Positions 1 to 8,478 are shown, counted from the stretch's first letter. The stretch is DNA of 64,000 nt from Pontivivens sp032464575 (GCA_032464575.1 JAWDKM010000004.1:248001-312000); one strand, 5' to 3'. Program-made: numbers and translations. Notes: a model not told the origin generated them from the sequence alone.

Positions 1-810
1 CAGCGTCGCCTGGACCTTCGCCTGCTCGTCCGCATCCGTGCACTGGACCGTGGCGCAGCCCGCCCGGTCGCGGTAGAGGCCGAAATTCTTGGAGCAGGAC
101 TGGGCGATCATGATCCGCGGCACGCGCGCCGCCATCTGGCGGACGCCCTGCACGTCCTCCTCCAACCCGTCGCCGAGGCCCTGATAGGCGAGGTCGATCA
201 GCGGCAGCCAGCCCTTCTCCACCGCACTGTCGGTGAGCCGCCCCCACTGGTCGGGCGTCAGGTTCGCGCCCGTGGGGTTATGGCAGCAGCCGTGCAGGAT
301 CACGACGTCGTCCGCGCCGAGGCCGTTCACGTAGGCCAGCATCTCCTCGAACCGCACGCCGCGGCTTTCGGGATCGAAATAAGGGTACGCGCCGGGTGCC
401 ATGCCCATCGCCTTCAGCATCGCGGCGTGGTTCGGCCAGGACGGGTCGGAGATGTGGAAGCGCGCTCCGGGCGCCGCCCGCGCGATCAGTTCGAAGAGCA
501 CGCGCAGCGCGCCGGTGCCGCCGGGCGCCGCGGCCCCGGCCAGCCGGTCCGTCGTCTCTCCGAGCGCGAGTTCCTGCATCGCGGCCACGAAGGCGGGATC
601 GCCCGCGAGCTTGGTGTAGGTCTTGGTCGTCTGCCTGTCGTGCAGCCGCTGCTCGGCCTCGCGCACGGCGCGCATCACCGGCGTGTTCCCCTGGTCGTCC
701 TTGTAGACGCCGACGCCCAGATCGACCTTGCCCTCGCGCGGATCGGCGGCGAAGGCGGCCATCAGGGCGATGATCGCGTCAGGCTGCGGTTCGGGAAGCG
801 TTGCAAACAT
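1..810 (-). CDS. aromatic/aspartate aminotransferase, C-terminus outside window
   Basis: Class I pyridoxal-phosphate aminotransferase of the AspC/TyrB type, which swaps an amino group between an aromatic or acidic amino acid and a 2-oxo acid in the cytoplasm. The gene starts at an ATG ending at 810 (MFATLPEPQPDAI) and stays open to base 1, giving 270 residues; the last third is cut off by the window edge. Visible landmarks are GVGVYKD at residues 32-38, the cofactor-binding HNPTG at 177-181, DLAYQG near 206 and SCSKNFGLYRDR with the PLP lysine at residue 241. The order and spacing are those of the Ia subgroup, so family assignment is firm. Whether it prefers aspartate or aromatic substrates cannot be told from this part. 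Confidence 0.9.
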   Translation of the reverse strand, partial: MFATLPEPQPDAIIALMAAFAADPREGKVDLGVGVYKDDQGNTPVMRAVREAEQRLHDRQTTKTYTKLAGDPAFVAAMQELALGETTDRLAGAAAPGGTGALRVLFELIARAAPGARFHISDPSWPNHAAMLKAMGMAPGAYPYFDPESRGVRFEEMLAYVNGLGADDVVILHGCCHNPTGANLTPDQWGRLTDSAVEKGWLPLIDLAYQGLGDGLEEDVQGVRQMAARVPRIMIAQSCSKNFGLYRDRAGCATVQCTDADEQAKVQATL

Positions 811-818
811 GACTGACC

Positions 819-1370
819 TCACATCTCACGATCTGCGCTGAGGACGCGCGTCGCCTCCTCCTGCGCAACGGGCACGAAACCCTGTTTCTGGTAAAGCGGC
901 AACGCGGCCGGGTGGTCCAGCGTGCAGGTGTTCACCAGCACCTTCTGCACGCCCGGCCCGTCCCACGCCGTATGGATCGCCGTCTGCAGGAGCCACGGAC
1001 CCAGCCCGGCACCCACCGCCTCGGGCACCAGCCCGAAATAGGCGAGGTCGCACTCCCCCGCCTCCCGGAAATCGAGGTGGAAGAAGCCGGCGGGCCAGCC
1101 CTCCCGCATCAGGGTGTAGTGGTGGAGCTGCGGGTCGTGCAGATAGGCCGCGACCTCGCCGACCGGCTGGCGCAGGCGGTCGGTCCACTCATGGGGTGTG
1201 CCCACCGCGCGGTAGAGGTCGAGGAAGAACCAGACAGGCGGACGCTCCGCCTTCAACAGCGCCACCGGCTTGCCCACCGGCGCGTGGGGCCGCGGATAGG
1301 AGGGGCGGGCCGTCATCTCCAGCCAGGTGACGGTGTAGGCAACCTCCTCCCCGGCGCGGTGCAGCGTCAT
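819..1370 (-). CDS. GNAT family N-acetyltransferase
   Basis: A 183-residue GCN5-related acetyltransferase, expected to transfer an acetyl group from acetyl-CoA to an amine that cannot be named here. The acetyl-CoA loop is the EAVGAGLGPWLL stretch around residues 117-128, preceded by a beta strand (CDLAYFGLVP) and followed by NTCTLDHPAALPLYQKQGF, the usual last helix and strand of the fold. The gene starts at 1370 and its ATG overlaps the stop codon of the sulfurtransferase gene by four bases (ATGA), so the two are probably translationally coupled, with this gene second. Confidence 0.85.
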   Translation of the reverse strand: MTLHRAGEEVAYTVTWLEMTARPSYPRPHAPVGKPVALLKAERPPVWFFLDLYRAVGTPHEWTDRLRQPVGEVAAYLHDPQLHHYTLMREGWPAGFFHLDFREAGECDLAYFGLVPEAVGAGLGPWLLQTAIHTAWDGPGVQKVLVNTCTLDHPAALPLYQKQGFVPVAQEEATRVLSADREM

Positions 1371-2218
1371 CCCGTGGCCACCTTCAGATCGTCATACATG
1401 CCCCACTCCGCCCAGGACCCGTCGTAGAGCGCGACCTGCCCGTGACCGAGCTCCTCCAGCCCCAGCGCCAGGATCGCCGCCGTGACGCCGGAGCCGCAGG
1501 TGGTGATGACCGGCTTGTCGAGATCGACGCCGGCCTCGGTGAAGGCCGCACGCAGCGCATCGCCCTGCTTCAGGGTCCCGTCGCCGTTCAGCAAGTCCTT
1601 GTAGTAGACGTTGAGCGCACCGGGTATGTGGCCCGCACGCAGGCCCGGCCGCGCCTCCGGCTCCTCCCCGCGGAAGCGGGCGGGGGAGCGGGCGTCCACG
1701 ATCTGCTCTTGCGAGAGCTTCACCTGTGCGGCGACCTGCGTGACGTCGCGGATGCGGGTGGCATCCCGGCGCGCGGTGAAGTGGCGGTCGCGCATCACGG
1801 GCGGCTCGTCCTCCAGCGGATGGCCCTCGGCCTTCCATTTCGGCAGCCCGCCGTCGAGCACGGCGACGTCGGTCTTGCCCATCAGGCGGAACAGCCACCA
1901 CACGCGCGCGGCGGAGAAGAGCCCCGCGCTGTCATAGACGATCACCCGGTGCCCGTCGCCGATCCCCATGGCCCGCATTCGGGAGATGAACTTCTCCACC
2001 GGCGGGGCCATGTGGGGAAGGTCGGAGGCGCTGTCCGAGATCTCGTCGATGTCGAAGAAGCGGGCGCCGGGGATGTGCTCCGCGGCATACTCCGCCTTCG
2101 GATCGCGGTTGTCGGCGGGCAGGTACCAGCTCGCATCGAGGATGCGCAGATCCGGCGCGCCCAGATGCTCCGCCAGCCAGTCCGTGCTGACCAGATGCCC
2201 CGTCTCGCCCACCGCCAT
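1367..2218 (-). CDS. sseA: 3-mercaptopyruvate sulfurtransferase (rhodanese family)
   Basis: Two-domain rhodanese-family enzyme of 283 residues that moves sulfur from 3-mercaptopyruvate to an acceptor such as cyanide or a thiol. Both rhodanese domains are present: an inactive N-terminal one (LRILDASWYLP near residue 24, HIPGARFFDIDEISD near 48) and a catalytic C-terminal one (IVDARSPARFRGEEP near 172, HIPGALNVYYKDLL near 196). The active-site loop CGSGVTA lies near residue 241. The CGSGVTA loop, rather than the CRKG-type loop of thiosulfate sulfurtransferases, is what points to mercaptopyruvate. It is the first gene of a two-gene unit with the GNAT downstream. Confidence 0.92.
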   Translation of the reverse strand: MAVGETGHLVSTDWLAEHLGAPDLRILDASWYLPADNRDPKAEYAAEHIPGARFFDIDEISDSASDLPHMAPPVEKFISRMRAMGIGDGHRVIVYDSAGLFSAARVWWLFRLMGKTDVAVLDGGLPKWKAEGHPLEDEPPVMRDRHFTARRDATRIRDVTQVAAQVKLSQEQIVDARSPARFRGEEPEARPGLRAGHIPGALNVYYKDLLNGDGTLKQGDALRAAFTEAGVDLDKPVITTCGSGVTAAILALGLEELGHGQVALYDGSWAEWGMYDDLKVATG

Positions 2219-2364
2219 CGCGCTCTCCCTCGAAAATCGGGTCAGGAGTATAATGAGACCCCCGCGCGCGCAAGTTCATTGCCCGCGCTGCGTGTATCGC
2301 AGCGGCTTTCATCTTTCTCCAAATACGCACCTGCCGGGGCGCAGCCCCGGTCCGTCCGCAGGGC
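2219..2364. other. intergenic spacer with a repeat copy
   Basis: About 145 bases between the start of the sulfurtransferase gene and the end of the next minus-strand gene. It includes one divergent copy of the interspersed TATTT-type repeat described below (2307-2350). I see no open frame with coding character here. Confidence 0.5.
2307..2350 (-). repeat. interspersed repeat R1, divergent copy
   Basis: Minus-oriented copy of the window's R1 repeat family (plus-strand core GCCTCCGGCGGG, then a TATTT word, then CAAGAAGAAG). On the plus strand it reads TTTCATCTTTCTCCAAATAC followed by GCACCTGCCGGGG and a short CCCCGG palindrome. The GGAGGC end is decayed. Confidence 0.5.
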
Positions 2365-2808
2365 TCAGGGGGTGCGCGCCGCCAGGCGCTCCGCCGGTTC
2401 GAAGAAGAGCGTCATGCCAGCGCCGTAGCGGCCCGCGGGCCGGGCGGCGAAACCGAACTCGCCGTAGAACGGCTCCAGCCCCGCGACCGCCATCAGCCCG
2501 ATGCAGGCACCGGGTGCCATCCGTACGCGCAGCTCCTCCATCAGCCGCGCCATCAGCGCCCGCGCGATCCCGTCGCCGCGATGGTCGGGATGGACGATCA
2601 GGTCCTGCACATAGGCGTAGAGCACACCGTCCCCGACCGCCCGCACGATGCCGACCAGCGCGCCCTCTCCATCACGGGCCGAGACCACGACGACGCTGGC
2701 ATCGAGCGCCGCGCGCATCACCTCTTCCCCGACCAAGCCCCAGCCGGTCAGCGCGCGCAGGGCGCAGACCTCGGCCGGCGCGGGCGGCACCAGCTCGATC
2801 CGGATCAC
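2365..2808 (-). CDS. GNAT family N-acetyltransferase
   Basis: Small GNAT protein of about 147 residues. The acetyl-CoA-binding signature is HPDHRGDGIARALM, following the strand VLYAYVQDLIV; the tail has the LEPFYGEFGFAARPAGRYG pattern common to small bacterial GNATs. I chose the GTG ending at 2808 (VIRIELVPPAP) because it overlaps the upstream LOG stop codon by four bases (GTGA). The in-frame ATG at 2832 would give eight more residues and a 28-base overlap. It is last in the pot-LOG-GNAT run on the minus strand. The acceptor is unknown; the polyamine context makes a polyamine acetyltransferase possible but unproven. Confidence 0.8.
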   Translation of the reverse strand: MIRIELVPPAPAEVCALRALTGWGLVGEEVMRAALDASVVVVSARDGEGALVGIVRAVGDGVLYAYVQDLIVHPDHRGDGIARALMARLMEELRVRMAPGACIGLMAVAGLEPFYGEFGFAARPAGRYGAGMTLFFEPAERLAARTP

Positions 2809-3386
2809 GGCGTGACCGGCTCCGCGCTCCATTTCGGACGGGGCGGCGCGTAGGCGTCGAAGGCCTCCAGCAGCGCCTCCGGCGTCTCGGCGAAGGTGAG
2901 CATCTGACCGTATTCCTGCTTCACGAAGCCCTCCTCCACTGCATGACCGACCAGGCTCCTGACCGTGTCGTAGTAGCCCGCCACGTTCAGAAACCCGCAG
3001 GGCTTGCGGTGAATGCCGAGCTGCGCCCAGGTGATCTGCTCGAAGATCTCCTCGAACGTGCCCATGCCGCCGGGCAGCGCCACGAAGCCGTCGGCGAGGG
3101 CGGCCATCTTTTCCTTCCGCGCATGCATGCTGTCGACCTCGACCAGTTCGGTAAGGCCGCGATGCGCGATCTCCGCCTCGATCAGCGCGCGGGGCATGAC
3201 GCCCACGACCTCGCCGCCCAGCTCCAGCGCCGCGTCGGCCACGGCGCCCATCATGCCGACATGCCCGCCGCCATAGACCAGCCGCCCGCCGGACCGCGCG
3301 ATGGCGTGGCCCATGGCCCGCGCCGCCGCGATGTAGTCGGGCCGCGCCCCGTCGCGCGCGCCGCAGAACACGCAGATGTCGATCAT
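2805..3386 (-). CDS. LOG-family (TIGR00730-type) Rossmann-fold protein
   Basis: A 193-residue protein of the LOG/lysine-decarboxylase-like family. Characterised members are cytokinin nucleoside 5'-monophosphate phosphoribohydrolases, cleaving AMP-type nucleotides to base and ribose phosphate; older annotations as lysine decarboxylase are wrong. The N-terminus is IDICVFCGARDG, followed by the glycine-rich LVYGGGHVGMMGAVADAAL near residue 37. The family-defining PGGMGTFEEIFEQITW is near residue 100, with the preceding catalytic MHARKEKMAALADGFVALP region. Start at ATG 3386. It overlaps the stop codon of the permease gene upstream (3383) by four bases, so it belongs to the transporter operon. 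Why a LOG protein travels with polyamine genes is not evident. Confidence 0.88.
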   Translation of the reverse strand: MIDICVFCGARDGARPDYIAAARAMGHAIARSGGRLVYGGGHVGMMGAVADAALELGGEVVGVMPRALIEAEIAHRGLTELVEVDSMHARKEKMAALADGFVALPGGMGTFEEIFEQITWAQLGIHRKPCGFLNVAGYYDTVRSLVGHAVEEGFVKQEYGQMLTFAETPEALLEAFDAYAPPRPKWSAEPVTP

Positions 3387-4180
3387 CCCTCCCGTTTCCG
3401 CCGCGCCTCGGCCCGGCTCATGATCTGCAGGCCCGCCAGCAATCCGATGGCCACCACCGCGATCACGATGGTGCCGAGCGCATTCACATCCGGGCTCACC
3501 CCGAGCCGGACCTTGGAATAGATTACCATGGGCAGCGTCGACGACCCCTGCCCGCTCACGAAGCTGGCGATGACCAGGTCGTCGAGCGACAGCGTGAAGG
3601 CGAGCAGCCAGCCCGACACCACCGCGGGTGCGATGACCGGAAGCGTGATGCCAAGGAAGATCCCCGGCTGGCGCGCGCCCAGATCCCGCGCCGCCTCCTC
3701 GATCGAGCGGTCGAAGCCCGCGAGCCGCGCCTGGATCACCACCGCGACGAAGGCCATGCCGAAGGTCGCGTGCGCGATCACGATGGTGAGAACCGAGCGG
3801 CCCTGCGGCCAGCCGAACCACTGCTCCATGGTGATGAAGAGGAAGAGGAGCGAGATGCCCGTCACCACCTCCGGCATCACGATGGGTGCTGTCGCCATCG
3901 CCGTGAACATCGTGCGCAGCCGGAACCCGCCGAAACGCGAGAGGATGTAGCCGATCACCGTGCCGAACACCGTCCCGACCGTCGCGGCGAAGATCGCGAC
4001 GCGCAAGCTGACCAGTGCCGCCCCGATCACCTGCTCGTTCTGCCACAGCTCCGCATACCAGCGCGTCGACCAGCCGCCCCAGACGCTGACCAATTGCGAG
4101 GCGTTGAACGAATAGACCACCAGCACCGCGAGCGGCACGTAGAGGAGCGCGAAGCCGAGGATCGCGAGCGCGCGCAGCAT
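3383..4180 (-). CDS. potI: putrescine/spermidine-type ABC permease (second inner-membrane subunit)
   Basis: Inner-membrane permease of 265 residues with about six hydrophobic helices, of the PotC/PotI class. The conserved cytoplasmic EAA loop, where the ATPase docks, reads SIEEAARDLGARQPGIFLGITLP around residues 160-180. It begins at ATG 4180, whose A is also the last base of the PotH stop codon (TGATG), so translation is coupled. Together with PotF, PotG and PotH it forms one importer. Assignment to putrescine rather than spermidine or another cationic compound comes from the PotF sequence and the nearby gamma-glutamylputrescine synthetase-like gene, not from the permease itself. Confidence 0.88.
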   Translation of the reverse strand: MLRALAILGFALLYVPLAVLVVYSFNASQLVSVWGGWSTRWYAELWQNEQVIGAALVSLRVAIFAATVGTVFGTVIGYILSRFGGFRLRTMFTAMATAPIVMPEVVTGISLLFLFITMEQWFGWPQGRSVLTIVIAHATFGMAFVAVVIQARLAGFDRSIEEAARDLGARQPGIFLGITLPVIAPAVVSGWLLAFTLSLDDLVIASFVSGQGSSTLPMVIYSKVRLGVSPDVNALGTIVIAVVAIGLLAGLQIMSRAEARRKREG

Positions 4181-5127
4181 CACGTCTCCCCCTTCAGGGC
4201 CGAGGAGTTGCGCAAGAGCATGAAGGGCACGACCAGCAGCACCAGCATCACGATGGCCACGGCGGAGGCGACGGGCCAGTCGCGGTTGTTGAAGTACTCC
4301 CGCCAGAGCACGTCGCCGATCATCGGACTGTCCTGCGCCCCGACGAGGTTGGGGATCACGAACTCGCCCACCGCGGGGATGAACACCAGCAGGCACCCCG
4401 CGATGATCCCGGGCAGCGAGAGCGGCAGCGTCACGGTCCAGAACGTCTGCCACCCCCGCGCGCCGAGGTCGGCGGCGGCCTCCAGCAGCGCCCCGTCGAG
4501 CTTTTCCAGCGTCGAATAGAGCGGCAGCACCATCAGCGGCAGGTAGGTGAAGACGATGGTCAGGTAGACCGCAAAATCGGTCTGCAGCATCTGGATCGGC
4601 TGGTCGGTGATCCCCAGCCCCATCAGCGCCGAATTGATCAGACCGCCGGGCCGCAAGAGCCCCATCAGCGCGTAGATCCGCAGAAGCGACGAGGTCCAGA
4701 ACGGCAGGATCACGGCGAAGAGCAGCAGCGTCCGCCACTTCCCGTCCGCCCGCGCGATCATCCACGCCATGGGCCACGCGACCAGCAGGCACAGCACCGT
4801 CGCCCCTGCCGCGATCTGCACCGAGCCCAGATAGGCCCGCCAGTAAAGCGGATCCTCGGTCAGGAAGACGTAATTATCGAAGCTCCCCTGCCAGACCGGC
4901 CGCCAGCCTTCCCACACGATCGCCGCCTCGTAGGGTGGCTGGCCGAACGCGTAGCTGCCGAGCGAGATCAGGAAGACGATCACGAAAGGGATCAGGAAGA
5001 AGAACAGCAGCCACGCGAACGGCACCCCGATCACCAGCCGCCGCCCCCAGCCGTCTCGCATCTCGCGCCTTGGCGCACGGGCCTGGGCCAGCTCCGCCGG
5101 GGCCGCTTCGGTCAGATCGGCGCTCAT
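4180..5127 (-). CDS. potH: putrescine/spermidine-type ABC permease (first inner-membrane subunit)
   Basis: Inner-membrane permease of 315 residues, PotB/PotH class. A charged N-terminal stretch of about 28 residues precedes the first helix (VIGVPFAWLLFFFLIPFVIV). The EAA loop is LLEAAADLGARGWQTFWTVTLP near residue 215, and the segment GEFVIPNLVGAQDSPMIGDV is typical of PotB/PotH. It is separated from the ATPase gene potG by about 106 bases that hold an inverted pair of R1 repeats, while its own stop overlaps the next permease start. The gap could lower permease expression relative to potF-potG, which is inference. Confidence 0.88.
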   Translation of the reverse strand: MSADLTEAAPAELAQARAPRREMRDGWGRRLVIGVPFAWLLFFFLIPFVIVFLISLGSYAFGQPPYEAAIVWEGWRPVWQGSFDNYVFLTEDPLYWRAYLGSVQIAAGATVLCLLVAWPMAWMIARADGKWRTLLLFAVILPFWTSSLLRIYALMGLLRPGGLINSALMGLGITDQPIQMLQTDFAVYLTIVFTYLPLMVLPLYSTLEKLDGALLEAAADLGARGWQTFWTVTLPLSLPGIIAGCLLVFIPAVGEFVIPNLVGAQDSPMIGDVLWREYFNNRDWPVASAVAIVMLVLLVVPFMLLRNSSALKGET

Positions 5128-5137
5128 GCGCCTACTC

Positions 5138-5171
5138 CTTCATCTTTCCCGAAGAACGCCCGCCGGAGGCA
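5138..5171 (-). repeat. interspersed repeat R1, minus copy (left half of an inverted pair)
   Basis: Plus strand reads CTTCATCTTTCCCGAAGAAC then GCCCGCCGGAGGCA. It faces the plus-oriented copy at 5190-5223, so GGAGGCATCC and GGGTGCCTCC can pair into a stem in the potG-potH spacer. Confidence 0.75.
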
Positions 5172-5189
5172 TCCACGACCGATGCCGGG

Positions 5190-5223
5190 TGCCTCCGGCG
5201 GGGATATTTGGAGCAAGAAGAAG
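5190..5223 (+). repeat. interspersed repeat R1, plus copy (right half of an inverted pair)
   Basis: One of the best-preserved copies: TGCCTCCGGCGGGG, ATATTTGGAG, CAAGAAGAAG. Lies immediately beyond the potG stop codon. Confidence 0.8.
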
Positions 5224-5233
5224 CGCACGCGCC

Positions 5234-6334
5234 TCAATCCCGGAGGACCACCGCACCCTCGGGCGCGAAGTCGTAATGGACGTGACTTTCCCAGGTGAGG
5301 TCCTGCTCGCCCGCGCGGACGCGATTAGCGCGGGAGACGTCGAGGATCTGCCCGCCCGGCAGGCGCAGGCGGTAGCGCGTGACCTCGCCGCGATAGGCGT
5401 AGTCCTCCACTGTGGCGGGATGCCCCTGACCGTCAGTGTGCAGCGTCACCTTCTCGGGCCGGATGGCAAGAGTGACGGGCGTGCCGGCCTGCGGGGCGGG
5501 GCCGTCGCAGGTCGCCCGCACCTCGGCCCCGATGGCCGGGCAGTTCACCCGGACGAAGCCGTCCTCCTCGCAGGCCACCGAGGCCTCCAGCATGTTCACG
5601 TTGCCCACGAAGTCCGCGATGAAGCGGTTCTGCGGAAACTCGTAGATCCGCCGCGGCGTGTCGACCTGCACCAGCTTGCCACGGTCCATCACGCCGATCC
5701 GGGTGGCGAGCGTCATCGCCTCCTCCTGATCGTGGGTGACGACCACGAAGGTCGTGCCGGTCTTGTCGAAGATGTCCATCAGCTCGAACTGCGTCTCCTC
5801 GCGCAGCTTGCGGTCGAGTGCGGACAGCGGCTCGTCGAGGAGCAGCAGCTTCGGTCCGCGGGCGAGCGCCCGGGCAAGTGCCACGCGCTGCCGCTGACCG
5901 CCCGAGAGCTGGTGCGGCTTGCGGTGGGCGTAGTCCTCCATCCGCACGAGGCGCAGCATCTTGGCGACCTGCTCGTCGCGCGCGGCCTTCGCCACGCCCA
6001 TCCGTTTCAACCCGTAGGCCACATTGTCCGCGACGCTCATGTGCGGGAACAGCGCGTAGGACTGGAACATCATGTTTACGGGGCGGTCGGCGGGATCGAC
6101 GCCGACCATGTCGCGCCCCTCGATCTCGATCGCGCCGGAGGTCGGCTGCTCGAAGCCCGCGAGCATCCGCAGCAGCGTCGATTTGCCGGAGCCGGAGCCG
6201 CCGAGCAGGCAGAAAAGCTCGTTCCGGCGGATGTCGAGAGAGACGTCATCGACGGCGCGCACGCCGTCGAATTCCTTGACCACGTTGCGGATGCGGAGGA
6301 AGGGCCCTTCCCCCGCCGCGGACGCCCCGCTCAC
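5234..6334 (-). CDS. potG: polyamine ABC transporter ATP-binding protein
   Basis: ATPase subunit of 366 residues that powers the PotH/PotI importer. Walker A is GGSGSGKST at residues 45-53, the Q-loop FQSYALFPHM near 89-98, the ABC signature LSGGQRQRVALARAL near 143, Walker B LLLLDEPLSALD near 163 and the H-loop VVVTHDQEEAM near 195. The last 100 residues form the TOBE-like domain of this subfamily (LAIRPEKVTLH). The start is GTG at 6334 (VSGASAAGEG), overlapping the potF stop by four bases (GTGA). Order potF-potG-potH-potI matches the enterobacterial putrescine operon. Confidence 0.92.
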   Translation of the reverse strand: MSGASAAGEGPFLRIRNVVKEFDGVRAVDDVSLDIRRNELFCLLGGSGSGKSTLLRMLAGFEQPTSGAIEIEGRDMVGVDPADRPVNMMFQSYALFPHMSVADNVAYGLKRMGVAKAARDEQVAKMLRLVRMEDYAHRKPHQLSGGQRQRVALARALARGPKLLLLDEPLSALDRKLREETQFELMDIFDKTGTTFVVVTHDQEEAMTLATRIGVMDRGKLVQVDTPRRIYEFPQNRFIADFVGNVNMLEASVACEEDGFVRVNCPAIGAEVRATCDGPAPQAGTPVTLAIRPEKVTLHTDGQGHPATVEDYAYRGEVTRYRLRLPGGQILDVSRANRVRAGEQDLTWESHVHYDFAPEGAVVLRD

Positions 6335-7416
6335 TGGCCTGTCTTCACCTGGGTCCAGAGCCGGTTCACCGTCCGGTCCGTGCGCGCGTCATAGACCGCC
6401 GCGGGGTAGAGGACCTGCGCCGTCTCGTCCGTCGGGAAGATCGCGGGGTCGGAGGTGATCTCCTCATCCACCAGCTCCATCGACGCCTCATTGGCGTTCG
6501 CGTACCAGACATAATTGGTGATGTCGGCGGTCACGTCCGGGCGCATGATGAAGTTGATGAACTCGTGCGCGAGATCCGGGTTCGGCGCATCGGCCGGGAT
6601 CGCCATCATGTCGAACCACTGCAGCGCGCCCTCGTCCGGGATCACATAGGTGATCTCGACCCCGTTCTCGGCCTCGGCCGCGCGGGCCTGCGCCTGGAAG
6701 ATGTCGCCGGACCAGCCGACCGACAGGCACACGTCGCCGTTCGCGAGATCAGAGATGTATTGCGAGGAATGGAAGTAGCGCACGTGGGGCCGGATGCTCT
6801 CCAACAGCTCCGCCCCCGCCTCGAAATCGGCGGTGTCGGTGGAGCGCGGGTCGAGCCCCAGGTAATTCATCGCCGCCGGCAGCATCTCGGTCGGCGCATC
6901 GAGCATGGTGACGCCGCAATCGGCAAGCTGGCTGACGATCTCCGGATCGAAGATCAGCGACCAGCTGTCGAGCGGGGCATCCTCGCCCAGCCGCTCGGTG
7001 ATCTTGGCGGCGTCGTAGCCGATGCCGGTCGTGCCCCACATGTAGATGACGGCGTGCGCATTGTCCGGATCATAGGCGGCAGCCGCCTCCATCAACTCGG
7101 CGTCCATGTTGCCGAGGTTGGGCAGCTTGTCCTTGTCGAGCGGCATGTAGACCCCCGCCGCCGCCTGCCGCCGCAGGAAGTCCGAGGTCGGCACCACGAT
7201 GTCGAACCCGGTATTGCCCGCGAAGAGCCGCGCCTCCAGCACCTCGTTGGAGTCGTAGACGTCGTAGTTCACGGTGACGCCGAACTCCTCCTCGAACTGG
7301 GCGATCGTATCCTCCGCGATGTAGTCGGACCAGTTGTAGACGTTGAGCACGTCCTGGGCCATCAGCGCGGCGGGAAGGGTGGTCAGTAGGGCGGCGAGAC
7401 GGGCCGTCTTTTGCAT
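6331..7416 (-). CDS. potF: periplasmic putrescine/spermidine-binding protein
   Basis: Periplasmic solute-binding protein of 361 residues that captures a polyamine and delivers it to PotGHI. A signal peptide occupies about residues 1-20 (QKTARLAALLTTLPAALMA), cleaved before QDVLNVYNWSDYI, the hallmark start of mature PotD/PotF proteins. Further family landmarks are FDIVVPTSDFL near residue 75, VIYMWGTTGIGYD near 126, SVGWSGD and the C-terminal WYANANEAS. I chose ATG 7416 because it is preceded by AGGGAG seven bases upstream and gives a normal signal peptide; the frame is open further upstream but without signal character. First gene of the transporter operon, divergent from an SDR gene. Confidence 0.92.
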   Translation of the reverse strand: MQKTARLAALLTTLPAALMAQDVLNVYNWSDYIAEDTIAQFEEEFGVTVNYDVYDSNEVLEARLFAGNTGFDIVVPTSDFLRRQAAAGVYMPLDKDKLPNLGNMDAELMEAAAAYDPDNAHAVIYMWGTTGIGYDAAKITERLGEDAPLDSWSLIFDPEIVSQLADCGVTMLDAPTEMLPAAMNYLGLDPRSTDTADFEAGAELLESIRPHVRYFHSSQYISDLANGDVCLSVGWSGDIFQAQARAAEAENGVEITYVIPDEGALQWFDMMAIPADAPNPDLAHEFINFIMRPDVTADITNYVWYANANEASMELVDEEITSDPAIFPTDETAQVLYPAAVYDARTDRTVNRLWTQVKTGQ

Positions 7417-7453
7417 GATGCGCTCCCTGTTGGCATCGGTTTGAATGAGCATA

Positions 7454-7469
7454 TGCAGCATTATCTGCA
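7454..7469. promoter_or_regulatory. short palindrome in the potF/SDR divergent spacer
   Basis: TGCAG-CATTAT-CTGCA, a perfect 5-bp inverted repeat in the 117-base spacer between the divergent potF and SDR genes. It could be an operator, but a repeat this short can occur by chance and no other copy supports it. Confidence 0.2.
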
Positions 7470-7533
7470 CCTGTGAAGGGGGTCCCGCGTCGCGGTGCAC
7501 AATCCCCTCATCCAATTGGGAAAGGAACGCCCC

Positions 7534-8322
7534 ATGCCCCGCCTCGACGGAAAGCTCTGTGTCGTGACCGGAGCGGCCCGCGGCATCGGTGCCGCCATCG
7601 CCCGCGCCTTCGTGGCCGAGGGGGCCGAGGTCGTGCTCACCGACCTCTCGGCGGAGGATCTCGCCCCGCTCGCCGACGAACTCGGCCAGCTTGCCCTCCC
7701 CCTCGATGTCAGCTCGGAGGAGGACTGGGCCGCCCTCGCCGACGCGGTGCCCGAGTGCGACGTGATGGTCAACAATGCCGGAATCACGGGGCTGGAGCAC
7801 GGCGCGGTGCACGATCCGGAGCACGCAGCACTCGCCGACTGGCAGCAGGTCCACCGGGTGAACACCGACGGCACGTTCCTGGGCTGCCGCTACGCGATCC
7901 AGGCGATGCGGCAGCGCGGGGCGGGCTCGATCATCAACATCTCCTCGCGCTCGGGGATCGTGGGCATTCCGGGGGCCGCGGCCTATGCCGCATCGAAGGC
8001 CGCGATGCGCAACCATACGAAGACCGTGGCGCTCTACTGTGCGGGCCAGGGGCTGAACATCCGCTGCAACTCGATCCACCCGGCGGCGGTGCTCACGCCA
8101 ATCTGGGAGCCGATGCTGGGCGAGGGCGCGGCCCGGCAGGAGCGGATGGACGCGCTGGTCGCCGACACGCCGCTGCGCCGCTTCGGCCGGCCCGAGGAGG
8201 TCGCGGCCCTCTGCATCCTGCTCGCCTCCGACGAATGCCCCTACATGACCGGGTCGGAACTGACGGTGGACGGCGGCATCCTCGCCGGTTCCGCCGCCTC
8301 GCCCGGTGGGGCGGAGGAGTGA
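7534..8322 (+). CDS. short-chain dehydrogenase/reductase
   Basis: NAD(P)-dependent oxidoreductase of 262 residues, classical SDR fold. Cofactor loop TGAARGIG at residues 11-18, the acidic residue after strand 2 (VVLTDLS) suggesting NAD preference, NNAG near 85, and the catalytic serine-tyrosine-lysine set in ISSRSG...AYAASKAAM near 135-160. The C-terminus DECPYMTGSELTVDGGILAG is typical of 3-ketoacyl-reductase-like and sugar or bile-acid dehydrogenases, so the substrate is open. ATG 7534 (PRLDGKLCVVTG) is preferred over one 13 codons upstream because AAAGGA lies just before it. Confidence 0.88.
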   Translation: MPRLDGKLCVVTGAARGIGAAIARAFVAEGAEVVLTDLSAEDLAPLADELGQLALPLDVSSEEDWAALADAVPECDVMVNNAGITGLEHGAVHDPEHAALADWQQVHRVNTDGTFLGCRYAIQAMRQRGAGSIINISSRSGIVGIPGAAAYAASKAAMRNHTKTVALYCAGQGLNIRCNSIHPAAVLTPIWEPMLGEGAARQERMDALVADTPLRRFGRPEEVAALCILLASDECPYMTGSELTVDGGILAGSAASPGGAEE

Positions 8323-8403
8323 AGTACGTATCGGTTGCGCATATTAAAAATCACCAAAGGAAAAGAGCGTCGGTGGCTACTCCGCGGGACGAAGCGAGCT
8401 TTC

Positions 8404-8430
8404 GCTGCGCTCGCATGAAGGTCAGCTTAG
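8404..8430 (+). repeat. left arm of an imperfect inverted repeat flanking a low-GC gene
   Basis: GCTGCGCTCGCATGAAGGTC followed by AGCTTA resembles the reverse complement of 9450-9477 (GCTGCGAAGCGCACGAAGGT then TCGCTTTA) with a few mismatches and gaps. The pair brackets the low-GC gene at 8479-9408. Confidence 0.35.
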
Positions 8431-8478
8431 CTGCATGGGTCAGTTTCTAACGATCTGTTACTGTTGTAGGCGTTTTCT

